Positions 18,109 through 27,592 of a DNA stretch of 64,000 bases are shown in pieces. The translations under genes and the position numbers were made by a program. The notes under the pieces are model-generated. The model saw only the letters and a program-made list of their open reading frames with translations, was not told the origin of the DNA and searched no databases. This DNA comes from Endozoicomonas acroporae (GTDB lineage: Bacteria; Pseudomonadota; Gammaproteobacteria; Pseudomonadales; Endozoicomonadaceae): the NCBI RefSeq assembly GCF_002864045.1, contig NZ_PJPV01000026.1:1-64000 (forward strand). Direction: 5' to 3'. Position 1 is the stretch's first letter. The number at the start of each line of letters is the position of its first letter.

Positions 18109-20038
18109 ATTTTTCTCTTTGTTTATAGATCAATTCCATTTTCTCAGACCACTCTGGCTGCTGACGCTACTGCCCTGCATCACCCTGGTATTCCTGCTCT
18201 GGCGGCAACATCGGGATCGGGGCAGCTGGTCTAAAGTCATTGCCCCTGCGCTTCTGCCCTGGTTATTGGCAGGAGAGCAGCAGAAACCGGCTCGCTGGCC
18301 GCTGATGCTGGTATTGACTGGCTGGGTGATCGCCTCTCTGGCCCTTGCCGGTCCTGCCTGGCAGAAGGAGCCGGTCCCCGTCAGTAAACATCAACAGCCC
18401 TGGGTGGTTACCGTTGATCTTTCCTATCACATGTACGCGGCGGATCTTTCCCCCAACCGCCTGACCCGGGTGCGGTTCAAGCTGCAGGATTTGTTTAACC
18501 AGCGCAGTGAAGGACTCTCTGCCCTGGTCGCCTACGCTGGCTCTGCCCATACCGTAGCGCCACTGACAGACGATAGTCGTACATTAAACAACCTGACCAA
18601 AGCACTTGGCCCTGACATTATGCCCGTACAGGGTAACGACCCTGTAGTAGCAGTGCGCCTGGCAAAACAGCTCCTGACTCAGGGCAGCAGTGAGTCCGGC
18701 GATATTTTGCTAGTTACGGGCTCCATGACCACAGCACAGGCGGAGCAGATTTCCAGCCTGCTACAGAACAGCGGTATCCGTTTATCCATTCTTGGTACCG
18801 GAACGGAACAGGGCGCACCGATTCCATTGCCTGATGGCGGTTATCTGAAAAATCAACAGGGAGCCATTGTCGTCCCTCAGCTGGAGCAGTCCCGTCTGCA
18901 GTCACTGGCTCGAGCCAATGGTGGTGGATACCAGACCATGACCGTTGCTGCTACCGACCTGCAAGCCCTACTGCCAACAGGCAACATCAATCCACTATTC
19001 AGTGAACAGATATCAACTGAGCGTGAGTTTGATCAGTGGTACGACGCCGGTTACTGGCTGGTATGGCTGCTATTACCTGCTGCCCTGTTGGGCTTTCGCC
19101 GTGGGTGGTTAGTACTGATCATGGTCTCCCTGCTGCCGTTCCCCCGGGATGCCATGGCATTGAGCTGGAATGACCTGTGGCAGACACGGGATCAGCAAGG
19201 GCAAAAAGCGCTTCAGGAGGGGAATCCGGAGCTGGCAGCCAGCCTGTTCAACGATCCGGCCTGGAAAGCGGAAGCCTTGTTCCGGAATCAGCAGTTTGAG
19301 GAATCTGCATCAACCCTGAACTCTCCTGATGATCAGACGATTGAGCCCATATTGGCTTACAACCGGGGCAATGCACTGGCCAGGGCAGGCAAACTTCAGG
19401 AAGCCATTGACGCTTATGACCAGGCAATATCCCAACAACCCGATATGGAGAATGCCAAGTTTAATCGTCATCTGGTTGAACAGTTATTGCAGCAGCAGTC
19501 AGATCAATCGCAGCAAAATCAGGGAAACGACAGTCAGCAAAATAGCACCCGACAAGAAGGTGGCCAGGGTGAAAATAGCCAGCAGCAGTCCCGGAGCGAT
19601 AATAACCAACCCAGAAACAACAACCGGGATGACGCTGCTTCTGAAAATGACCAGACCGGTGAAAACACCAGCACGCAGGAATCGTCATCGCAACAGCGCC
19701 CACAGAACCACCCACCCGTTGATCAGAACCAGCAGCAAGATCAACAACAGGCGCAATCTGAACCGTCTGAAGATAAGGACAGCACCAGTCCATCGCAACA
19801 GACCGATCAGGCCGAAAAAAATAACGTTGATGATAAAGCTCCGGAAACAACGGCCAGTGCTTCGGATGAAGGAGTAGATGAACAGCCACTTTCAGACGAA
19901 CAGCAGGCTATTGAAAGCTGGCTGAGAACCATTCCGGATGACCCGGGTGGTTTATTACGCAGAAAGTTTCTGCATCAGCAACAGTCTCAGCAAAAGTTTC
20001 AACAGCAGCAAAACAGAACGGAGGAGGCATCATGGTAA
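18101..20038 (+). CDS. batB: BatB/BatC-type VWA and TPR membrane protein
   Basis: Fused protein of 645 aa. The N-terminus has two membrane helices and a VWA domain, and a further membrane helix pair lies around residues 310-345. A TPR segment follows (NRGNALARAGKLQEAIDAYD, about 418-437). The tail of about 130 residues is rich in Gln, Asn, Ser and Asp. The MIDAS motif reads DLSYHM instead of DxSxS, so metal binding is probably weakened relative to BatA. Fusion of BatB and BatC functions is common in gammaproteobacteria. Start overlaps batA; its stop overlaps batD. Confidence 0.9.
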   Translation: MIEFFSLFIDQFHFLRPLWLLTLLPCITLVFLLWRQHRDRGSWSKVIAPALLPWLLAGEQQKPARWPLMLVLTGWVIASLALAGPAWQKEPVPVSKHQQPWVVTVDLSYHMYAADLSPNRLTRVRFKLQDLFNQRSEGLSALVAYAGSAHTVAPLTDDSRTLNNLTKALGPDIMPVQGNDPVVAVRLAKQLLTQGSSESGDILLVTGSMTTAQAEQISSLLQNSGIRLSILGTGTEQGAPIPLPDGGYLKNQQGAIVVPQLEQSRLQSLARANGGGYQTMTVAATDLQALLPTGNINPLFSEQISTEREFDQWYDAGYWLVWLLLPAALLGFRRGWLVLIMVSLLPFPRDAMALSWNDLWQTRDQQGQKALQEGNPELAASLFNDPAWKAEALFRNQQFEESASTLNSPDDQTIEPILAYNRGNALARAGKLQEAIDAYDQAISQQPDMENAKFNRHLVEQLLQQQSDQSQQNQGNDSQQNSTRQEGGQGENSQQQSRSDNNQPRNNNRDDAASENDQTGENTSTQESSSQQRPQNHPPVDQNQQQDQQQAQSEPSEDKDSTSPSQQTDQAEKNNVDDKAPETTASASDEGVDEQPLSDEQQAIESWLRTIPDDPGGLLRRKFLHQQQSQQKFQQQQNRTEEASW

Positions 20039-21813
20039 ATCGAAAGTCATTTTATTTGATGTTGACCGCATTGATCAGTCTTTCGGTTGCCATGGTGGCC
20101 AATGCCGCATTTACCGCCAGTGTTAACAGAACATCACTGGCCAGCCATGAAACCCTGGAACTCACCCTGCGCACGGATGAAAGTTCCAGTGACGCTCCGG
20201 ACCTGAAACCCCTGGAGTGGAGTTTTGACATACTGGGCACCCGGCAACAGAACAAGACCAGTATCATTAACGGTAAAAGGGAGTTTACCCGCGACTGGGT
20301 GGTTACCCTGGCTCCGAAACAGCAGGGAACGCTGGTGATTCCACCCATCCAATTGGGTGACCGGCAATCTGAAGCGGTTACCATCACCGTCAGCGATAAC
20401 CGACCCGATGACCCGACAACGGATACCGGCCCAATCCTGATGAACGCCGAGGTCAGCAGTAACAGTATTTATGTCCAGCAGGAGCTGATCTTCACCCTGA
20501 CCATTCTCTCCAGAGTCCAGCTGTATGATGATAACCGGCTGAGTGCCCTGGATATCAGCGATGCGTTGATTCAGCAGCTGGGGGAAACACGGAAACTGGA
20601 TACCATTATTGAGGGTATTCGCTACCGGGGATTTGAGTTGAAGTACTCGATTCACCCCCAATCGGTGGGCGAAATAATCATACCATCACTGACCTTTACC
20701 GGTGTGGCGGCCGAGCCCCGGGATCCATTTGGCAGTTTCTTTTCCAGTGGTGGCAAACCTGTACTTGCCCGCTCCAGGGAGATGCAAATTGAGGTAAAAC
20801 CCAGACCTGAAAACTACCCTGCGGGTGACACATGGTTACCCGCGCGAAAGGTAACGATTCAGGAGCAATGGAGTCAGCCACCGAACAGTTTGCAGGTAGG
20901 TGATGCCATTACCCGAACCATTACCGTCAATGCCGACGGTCTCAGTGCCGCACAACTGCCACCTATTCTGATGACTCAGCCAAAGGGAGTGAACAGCTAC
21001 CCGGATAAATCCGGGACAGCAGACCGGGAAACGGCCAATGGCGTTCAAGGGCAGCGCACGGATTCCATAGCCATGATTCCAACCCGCCCCGGAAAAATCA
21101 CGTTGCCCGCGATTGAATACACCTGGTTTGATACAGCAAGTGGCAAGACTAAAACCTCCAGACTGCCTGCAACAGAGATAGAGGTATCCGCCGATCCAAA
21201 CGCTAATGCCTTAACCGTCGCCTCCCCGACCACATTGCCAACAGACCAGCCTGCTGAATGTCCGGATCCTGCGAGAGTCAGCGATACAACACCGCTGGAG
21301 CCTGCCAGCATCTGGCAGACACCTGTCTTCTGGCAGTGGTTAACCGCTTTTTTTGCACTGTTATGGCTGTTGACCCTGGGGCTCTGGCGGTTCAAATCCA
21401 GTGCCGCAACAAAGTCAGATCAACCAATCATTAACATGGGTGGTCGTCATCAATCCGGGAAACACGCCTCTGAAGCAGAAGCATTCCGCCAACTGGAAGC
21501 AGCCTGCCAGCAGAACGATGTTCGGTTGACGCTAAGTGAACTGAAAAACTGGTGTCGCATATATCTTAACAACAACCTTAACATCCAGAACCTGACTTCA
21601 TTGACCGACTGTCTCAACCAGCTTGGCTCACAGGAACTGAGCGAGATCTGCCACCAACTGTCCGCCAGTCTTTATCAAACTCAGGCAGGAGGGGCTGCCA
21701 CAGCTGCTAAAAAAGAGCAGTTGACCGCATTGCTGGCAGTGTGCAAAAAGCTCAAAGGTACAAAGTCTGGTCGGAAAAAAGATCAGCAGCTCGGTCAGCT
21801 GTATCCCGAATAG
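20032..21813 (+). CDS. batD: BatD/oxygen-tolerance membrane protein
   Basis: BatD-family protein of 593 aa. A signal peptide (about 1-25, ending AAFTASV), beta-sandwich BatD domains with the typical RDWVVTLAPKQQGTLVIPPI segment, and a C-terminal membrane helix near 430-450 followed by a cytoplasmic helical tail agree with the family. It is the last gene of the Bat operon. Confidence 0.92.
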   Translation: MVNRKSFYLMLTALISLSVAMVANAAFTASVNRTSLASHETLELTLRTDESSSDAPDLKPLEWSFDILGTRQQNKTSIINGKREFTRDWVVTLAPKQQGTLVIPPIQLGDRQSEAVTITVSDNRPDDPTTDTGPILMNAEVSSNSIYVQQELIFTLTILSRVQLYDDNRLSALDISDALIQQLGETRKLDTIIEGIRYRGFELKYSIHPQSVGEIIIPSLTFTGVAAEPRDPFGSFFSSGGKPVLARSREMQIEVKPRPENYPAGDTWLPARKVTIQEQWSQPPNSLQVGDAITRTITVNADGLSAAQLPPILMTQPKGVNSYPDKSGTADRETANGVQGQRTDSIAMIPTRPGKITLPAIEYTWFDTASGKTKTSRLPATEIEVSADPNANALTVASPTTLPTDQPAECPDPARVSDTTPLEPASIWQTPVFWQWLTAFFALLWLLTLGLWRFKSSAATKSDQPIINMGGRHQSGKHASEAEAFRQLEAACQQNDVRLTLSELKNWCRIYLNNNLNIQNLTSLTDCLNQLGSQELSEICHQLSASLYQTQAGGAATAAKKEQLTALLAVCKKLKGTKSGRKKDQQLGQLYPE

Positions 21814-21825
21814 ATCCGCTTAACT

Positions 21826-21847
21826 TGCTGGGAGCATCCTCTCAGCA
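21826..21847 (+). terminator. possible terminator after the Bat operon
   Basis: Stem arms 21826-21834 and 21839-21847 pair over nine bases with one G-U, loop CATC, but only a loose T-rich stretch follows. Weak intrinsic terminator. Confidence 0.4.
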
Positions 21848-22042
21848 AATTCATTTTATGTCATTTTGCCCCTGGCCCAATACGTTCTGCCTAACCGTCT
21901 AACAATAAATTGCAATCAGGCATATTTAACAAAAGCCGTCACTCCAGCCTGACCAACTGAAACTGATCGCAGTTAAAATGGAAAATTTTTCTATAATACA
22001 GTGTAAAAAAATCGGGATAAATTAATTAAGAGAACTTTTAGA

Positions 22043-25000
22043 ATGCCATTGCCTCCTATGAACATTGATCAAAGGGTACATTATCCAGGGCTAAAAGTTT
22101 CAGGATTGCCTGTCACACCTCATGCCAAACGCGGCTATGAACAAAACCCGGTTCCATCAAATTGCGAAGCTTTGATACCCTGTCGCGCTAATCCATATCC
22201 TTTTCAAACTACAGATATTTCTGCAAGGGGCATCCTTCCCGTTTCACCAGTTCCAGTTCAATTTCTGGCAACAACTCAAATGACCGGTCAGTCGGTTGCT
22301 GCCGTATATTGTGGAAATCAGCCTGTCATTCCATTGCCGCAACAACAGCCGATCAGTATGAACACACTGCCATGGCCAATAGAGCCAGACACTTACATTG
22401 CAGCATGCCATCCGTTTTCCGGGCAGAATTTTATGTCAGTACCTGCTGATCAAATGCCAGGCTGGCCACCTTCCTGCCCGGTTGAGAGCCGTACGCATGA
22501 TAGAGCACTTCGTCAGGGATTTGAGAGCAAGGCTGCTCAGCCTGAGGCAACCATGGTGAAAGCGGCTAGAGAAATAGCAATAACGACAAAGGTTAATCTG
22601 GATCCGGAAGCAAACGAGTTCCTGCCAAAAACACTGCAATGTTCTCAGGAACAGGCATCCCGGAGAGATGACAGACAGTCGGCAAACGCTTTTGCCATCA
22701 GCAATGAAAAAGCATGCCCATCCCAACAGCTGCCGACAAAGGATGAAGTACCAGTGGGAGCTATCCCACTCCTGCAGGTTGCAGGTCCGGAATCTAATGA
22801 GGCCAGTGCTGAGGTAACGCCTTCATCAGCCCCGGATTACCCGAATAGTCCCGGGACATATTTTTCAGTTCAACAAGTCCTGCAACTCAGGCACCCCGGG
22901 GCTGCCAGAAAAACACCCTGGGCACTCAGGCTGCTTTACCTCGAATGCTTCGATTTTCATCAGAAAATGCGCACCGATAATAGCTTTGATAAACAGGGGA
23001 ACAGAATAAAGCTTTCCAGGAGCGAGTTAAAAAAACAACACAAGACACTACAAAACCAGCTGAGAGAAAATAACAGCACGGTAAAACTTCCTCCGTTACA
23101 TAAAATAAAAAAACTGCCATCGACTGATATACTTTTGACCAAACCAACAAGTTATGTAGACATTCACCCCCTGAGCAGTCAGTTAAACCGTACTGCAGCT
23201 TCATTAGACCCGGATAAGTTTATTAAGAGAGAAAAAGTAAGAAACAGTCTGGCCGCGCATTTGGCATTTTATAAGTGTTCTGGCAAAGAGATGAACCAGC
23301 TGAAAGAAATGGCCAAAACCAAAGAGGCAAGAGGGTACGTGGAAAAACTGGAAACAGATGATCTATGGAATCTGGATTTTACCAGCATGTACTACTACCC
23401 CTATTTTGACCAAAAAGTTTTTACACTCAAAGCCCCATTCATCAGGTCGGCAGAGACGATATACTGCCATCCACGTTTGTCCAGTCAACCGTTGTTACAA
23501 CATGGAAAAAAACTTTTTGCTATCAGTGAAAAACAACAAGCCATTAATGAAAGCCATGATAAACAATTAGCAGACCTTATCAATACCATCATGTCATTAG
23601 CAAAAACCCTAAGTATCAAGCTGAACCAGCAGGCGGATAACAATACGCCTGCCAAGGTGCCAGAAACTTTTTCCAGGCAGTGCATTCAGTGGCATATACA
23701 ATTTACCTCTGATCTTGTTTACAAAATGATTAAATTGGGTGAGGAAAATACACAGGACATTGGAGATACTATTGCCTACTCAATGGATGCTCTTCTTGTG
23801 AGTATTAACACACTGTCTGACTATTCTTCAAAATTTACCGATGAGTTCATAATGCTTACTGAGTCACTGTGCCTCTTGCTGCAAAGTCGCCCGCTTCAGC
23901 ATTTACTGGTGCAACAGGAAGCACAAGGACCCGGCAACGTTAAAAGCATTTGGCTTAAATCTATAGAACAACTGGAAAGTACGACCCTGATGATTCTGGT
24001 AAAATCTTTGCAGCACCCGGGTCTGTTAAACACCACCATGTGCCTCCTTAAAACGCTATCTGACCATGAAATATTTCGAACGGGACAAGCTGGCAATAAC
24101 AAAATATCAATGATTCGATTAGCCAGAGTAGCAACAGAGATTACTAATAGTTTATTAACAACACTGACTAATAATTTCCCGGATGACCTTTCGACACATA
24201 ATCAATTTATACAAAATCTGAACAGTTGCTGCTCGATACTCAATCAAGTGCATCAAAAAGTCATTCAGAAATCCAACCTTGTTCACACTGAGTCACAAAA
24301 TCTGGAAGCTTCTATAAAGACCCTCCATGAAGCGGGTAAAATTCGACTCACTGAAATTGACAAGGTACGCCAAGATTATCTTAATGAATTTGAGAGTGAG
24401 AAAAACATCAATCATGACATATTACGAGAAAATATGAAAAAAAGGGAGCGGGCAAAACAGAAACAGGAAATAAGAAACAAAAGAAAACAGCAGCTTCAAC
24501 AGGAGATCACCAGAATAAAATCTGAACCACAGGAGAAAGAACAACCGGAATCAGATCATGCAAAGCTGGTTAATAGCATGAGTAAGCGATTGCAACTGTT
24601 TAATAAAAATCTTGAGTACGGCGAAAACTATGTTAACGAACTGACGACAGTCGATTCTGTATTTCCTGAAATACTGCAATCCCCCGTATTGGCTGTCTGG
24701 GTTTATGGTGATCTTGCCTACAACCTATGCAATAAGTGCACGGATAAATTTAACCGGGCCACACTTTTTGTCGAGAAATTCGACAAAATGAGAGCCTTCT
24801 GTGATGATGCTCTTCAGGAAGCTGCTCAACATCCATGGCAGTATGACGCCCAGTGGCTATATGATAGAAATCCAAATCAGCCAATTAGCATCAGCAGCAT
24901 CAATTTCCTTACCCGGTTATCTGATCCAGAGCAGATTCAGGTCCTGATCAAACGTGCATTCACCAGCGCCTCCCTGTATCAGTCAGCCCTTGATCGAGGC

Positions 25001-25420
25001 AGAGATGCCGCCCATCAACTGACTCAGGATATGATGGTCGGCCTGGCAAGTGAGGAAAATGATCTGCAAATGTTTCACCTGCAACAAAGGGTAGCGTTTA
25101 TCATTGAAGAAATGAACGATGTAAAGCAGTACCTGAAAGACCTGCAACCGGTGCCTGACATATCCAATCTTTTAGCTACAAGAAAACAGCTTTTTAAAAC
25201 ACTTAAAACAAAAGAGGTTACCAGTGTGCCAGACGGTGGCAAAGCAGATCAGAACAAAGAAGCAAAGAACACCGTTTATAAAGCACTGCTGAAGAAATCA
25301 AAAAGGGAGTGGAAAGTTGACAGCTCAGTTTGTGATATGCGTAATTATGCCGAACAGCAGCTTGAGCAAGTCATTAAAGGTTTTACAGAACTTAAAACAC
25401 AGCTGGGAGCCGTACAATAG
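22043..25420 (+). CDS. large orphan protein with coiled-coil, effector candidate
   Basis: Protein of 1125 aa that I do not recognise. No signal peptide or membrane helix. The first about 270 residues are Pro/Gln/Ser-rich and look disordered; the rest is mostly helical, with a strongly charged Lys/Glu/Gln coiled-coil near 775-835 (MKKRERAKQKQEIRNKRKQ). The region just before its ATG reads GAGAACTTTTAGA, which resembles the start of the leader shared by the repeat-protein genes. The gene is flanked by the Bat operon and a repeat-protein gene and stands alone. Size, disorder and coiled-coil recall secreted effectors of intracellular bacteria, which is an inference only. Confidence 0.7.
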   Translation: MPLPPMNIDQRVHYPGLKVSGLPVTPHAKRGYEQNPVPSNCEALIPCRANPYPFQTTDISARGILPVSPVPVQFLATTQMTGQSVAAVYCGNQPVIPLPQQQPISMNTLPWPIEPDTYIAACHPFSGQNFMSVPADQMPGWPPSCPVESRTHDRALRQGFESKAAQPEATMVKAAREIAITTKVNLDPEANEFLPKTLQCSQEQASRRDDRQSANAFAISNEKACPSQQLPTKDEVPVGAIPLLQVAGPESNEASAEVTPSSAPDYPNSPGTYFSVQQVLQLRHPGAARKTPWALRLLYLECFDFHQKMRTDNSFDKQGNRIKLSRSELKKQHKTLQNQLRENNSTVKLPPLHKIKKLPSTDILLTKPTSYVDIHPLSSQLNRTAASLDPDKFIKREKVRNSLAAHLAFYKCSGKEMNQLKEMAKTKEARGYVEKLETDDLWNLDFTSMYYYPYFDQKVFTLKAPFIRSAETIYCHPRLSSQPLLQHGKKLFAISEKQQAINESHDKQLADLINTIMSLAKTLSIKLNQQADNNTPAKVPETFSRQCIQWHIQFTSDLVYKMIKLGEENTQDIGDTIAYSMDALLVSINTLSDYSSKFTDEFIMLTESLCLLLQSRPLQHLLVQQEAQGPGNVKSIWLKSIEQLESTTLMILVKSLQHPGLLNTTMCLLKTLSDHEIFRTGQAGNNKISMIRLARVATEITNSLLTTLTNNFPDDLSTHNQFIQNLNSCCSILNQVHQKVIQKSNLVHTESQNLEASIKTLHEAGKIRLTEIDKVRQDYLNEFESEKNINHDILRENMKKRERAKQKQEIRNKRKQQLQQEITRIKSEPQEKEQPESDHAKLVNSMSKRLQLFNKNLEYGENYVNELTTVDSVFPEILQSPVLAVWVYGDLAYNLCNKCTDKFNRATLFVEKFDKMRAFCDDALQEAAQHPWQYDAQWLYDRNPNQPISISSINFLTRLSDPEQIQVLIKRAFTSASLYQSALDRGRDAAHQLTQDMMVGLASEENDLQMFHLQQRVAFIIEEMNDVKQYLKDLQPVPDISNLLATRKQLFKTLKTKEVTSVPDGGKADQNKEAKNTVYKALLKKSKREWKVDSSVCDMRNYAEQQLEQVIKGFTELKTQLGAVQ

Positions 25421-25478
25421 TCTTTTTCAACTAACCTATATCCGGATTAATAGCTGTAGCCAATCTTTACAATTGGCT

Positions 25479-25566
25479 GACGTAAATATCAAATGAGCTG
25501 TATCAGAGTTGAACTTTCATAATGAAGGAGTGGTCTCAGGGTGTAATTCAATGGTTCAGTAATGTA
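25479..25566 (+). promoter_or_regulatory. shared leader, copy 1
   Basis: The segment GACGTAAATATCAAATGAGC, then TATCAGAGTTGAACTTTCAT, then GTGGTCTCAGGGTGTAATTC closely follows the leader at 57821-57908. It ends directly before the ATG at 25567 and shows no clear Shine-Dalgarno. Confidence 0.6.
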
Positions 25567-26670
25567 ATGTACAAGTTTAGCCCGGACTCAACTATCTTTT
25601 ATGGATCTCCTTGTTTACAGGAGTTGCAAAAAAATCCCTTACTATTACTGGCGGAGGTTTCAAGCTCACAACTCAGAGGGTTCGGTTATCCTGTACAGAT
25701 ACTTGAGCAGTCCCATTCTGGATATTTAAAACAACAATTACCGAATCAGGAGACACCCGGTTCTTCAAGTGCTCTGAGTGTTTTTTCAACGTTCCATTTA
25801 CCTCCCCCTGTACATTCAACAATTACTTTTTCCCAGCCACCACCACGCTCCATTGCGGCAGTCAGTCCGTTGATCAGGTACACTCAACAACAGGCTCCTG
25901 CCAACACTGTTGAGTTTAAAGCAACTGAATCTTCCGGTTACGGCGAACTTCTGCCCCCCAATCCTGATCTGCCCCAGGCACTTAAGACACTAAAAGAGGT
26001 GAGTGAGTCCGATAAACGCAACGCGACCAGAGCCAGATATGCTGCATCCGAAAAAGGCAGGAAGGCCATAGCCAGGGCCAAAGCTAAATATCTGGCATCC
26101 AATAAAGGCAAAGAGACCACGGCCAGGGCCACGGCTAAATACATGGCATCCGATCAAGGCAAAGAGTCCATAGCCAAATACACCGCATCTGATAAACGCA
26201 AGACGTCAAGGGCCAAATATGCTGCATCAGAAAAAGGCAGGAAGGCCAGAGCTAAATATCTGGCATCCAATAAAGGCAAAGAGACCATGGCCAGGGCCAC
26301 GGCTAAATACATGGCATCCGATAAAGGCAAAGAGACCATAGCCAAATACACCGCATCTGATAAACGCAAGACGTCAAGGGCCAAATATGCTGCATCCGAA
26401 AAAGGCAGGAAGGCCATAGCCAGGGCCAGGGCTAAATACATGGCATCCGATAAATACAAAGAGGCCAGCGCCAGAAGGTGGGCCAAATTCGCTGCATCTG
26501 ATAAAGGTAAGGCAGACCAGGCCATAAGGTATACAAGGACAACAACCTATCGATTGGCTATAAAACAAGGCTTGAGTGAAGAGTTGGCGAGGGAAAAAGC
26601 AGAGTCGGCAGCTGAGGCAAAAAAAGCAGAATTAACATCAGTGCCCCCCACTTTTCAGTCAACAGACTGA
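25567..26670 (+). CDS. lysine-rich KYxAS-repeat protein (copy 1)
   Basis: Protein of 367 aa if started at ATG 25567; an in-frame ATG at 25522 exists but lies inside the leader shared by the family, so the later start is chosen. The N-terminal about 150 residues are Ser/Pro/Gln-rich and end in the family linker ESSGYGELLPP. About 11 units of roughly 13-20 residues with the pattern KYxASxKGK follow, then a C-terminal block like YRLAIKQGLSEELAREK that is also found in the copies at 47.8 and 49.3 kb. The repeats are strongly basic. Nucleic-acid binding is plausible but not shown. No signal peptide, no membrane helix. Confidence 0.8.
   Translation: MYKFSPDSTIFYGSPCLQELQKNPLLLLAEVSSSQLRGFGYPVQILEQSHSGYLKQQLPNQETPGSSSALSVFSTFHLPPPVHSTITFSQPPPRSIAAVSPLIRYTQQQAPANTVEFKATESSGYGELLPPNPDLPQALKTLKEVSESDKRNATRARYAASEKGRKAIARAKAKYLASNKGKETTARATAKYMASDQGKESIAKYTASDKRKTSRAKYAASEKGRKARAKYLASNKGKETMARATAKYMASDKGKETIAKYTASDKRKTSRAKYAASEKGRKAIARARAKYMASDKYKEASARRWAKFAASDKGKADQAIRYTRTTTYRLAIKQGLSEELAREKAESAAEAKKAELTSVPPTFQSTD
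26030..26400 (+). repeat. higher-order tandem repeat in the repeat-protein gene
   Basis: A block of four repeat units (KYAAS-KYLAS-KYMAS-KYTAS order) occurs twice in a row, at about 26030-26215 and 26216-26385, nearly identical in DNA. The second copy lacks a few codons. This shows recent in-frame expansion on top of the older 39-60 bp units. Confidence 0.8.
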
Positions 26671-26817
26671 AGGAGCATTACCAATCAGGAAGCGAAGTGC
26701 ATCTGATGTAACGCCCTGTTCGTTATGTGAGTTTATTTACTCAACCAAATCTGTGAGATGGTTGGATTGGAATGCAGGCATGTTTCTCTAATGAATATGC
26801 GCATTTTCTTCCCCTTT

Positions 26818-27474
26818 TCAGTCAACCTTCTGGCCGCTATTCAGTGCCTGTGTAGTTGTCCCCATGATTTTACGTCCGAGTAAAATAGAAGGTCTGTATG
26901 GATGCAGTATCGCGGACAAGCCTGAAGGGTTATAGTCATCATCCGCAGGTTTCTGGTGACCTGCGCCACCGGCATCGCCACAATTGTGATAACAGCAGGG
27001 GGTATGTATCCATACGTGGCTATTGCCATCTCCTGCCACGATTGCCACGATTGCCAGAACAGTTACCGCAGCGACAGCTACACCGGAGAAGATCAATTCA
27101 GATCCATGTCTTGGCAGCTCATAGTACAGGCGTGAAATACAGTTGAAAGTCTCCCGGGCGGGTTTGATGGTATATTCCAGCAGGCTTTTGTGTGGTTTTC
27201 CACGGATCGCATCTGTGGCCATTTTCCCAATACCATAGACAGCACCTCCGGTGGCAGCGAGTCCGGTAACAGCCACAGCGGTAACGTAATAGGCAGCAAA
27301 AACACCGCCATTTACCACCGTTGAGGCAATGCGAAATGGCATGGCACAAGCCTTTCCAGCAGCTTTGCCGATACTTGACCATACGGAACGACGACCGTTT
27401 CCCTCCATGGCAGGAGCAGGAAATTGGGTCTGACTGACATTAGTCGAAACTGGAGCGACACCTGGATAGCTCAT
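26818..27474 (-). CDS. hypothetical membrane protein with two hydrophobic blocks
   Basis: Protein of 218 aa, not recognised. Two hydrophobic blocks (about residues 52-82 and 128-147) frame a hydrophilic middle, and a Cys/His-rich stretch (HTPCCYHNCGD, about 158-168) follows the second. There is no N-terminal signal peptide; the first 45 residues are polar. A strong Shine-Dalgarno AAGGAGGTGG precedes the start. Bilobed hydrophobic proteins of this kind occur among host-membrane-inserted effectors, but an ordinary inner-membrane protein is equally possible. Confidence 0.7.
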   Translation of the reverse strand: MSYPGVAPVSTNVSQTQFPAPAMEGNGRRSVWSSIGKAAGKACAMPFRIASTVVNGGVFAAYYVTAVAVTGLAATGGAVYGIGKMATDAIRGKPHKSLLEYTIKPARETFNCISRLYYELPRHGSELIFSGVAVAAVTVLAIVAIVAGDGNSHVWIHTPCCYHNCGDAGGAGHQKPADDDYNPSGLSAILHPYRPSILLGRKIMGTTTQALNSGQKVD

Positions 27475-27592
27475 TAAACCACCTCCTTGTTGATATAAAA
27501 ATTAAGGTAATGCTTTTTCAAAACCGGAATTTACCAAGGTATTCAGTTTGATTGACTAACAAGACGGTTAGGAATAGTGTCATTCAGCCTGA

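Noticed and set aside
25522..25566. Upstream in-frame ATG for the repeat protein at 25.6 kb
   Set aside because: It lies inside the leader shared with seven other genes, where the homologous positions are non-coding.
26154..26525. Leucine-rich hydrophobic frames antisense to the KYxAS repeats (also at 47805 and 49401 on the plus strand)
   Set aside because: They follow mechanically from the repeat codons on the other strand; start codons and ribosome sites are not conserved.
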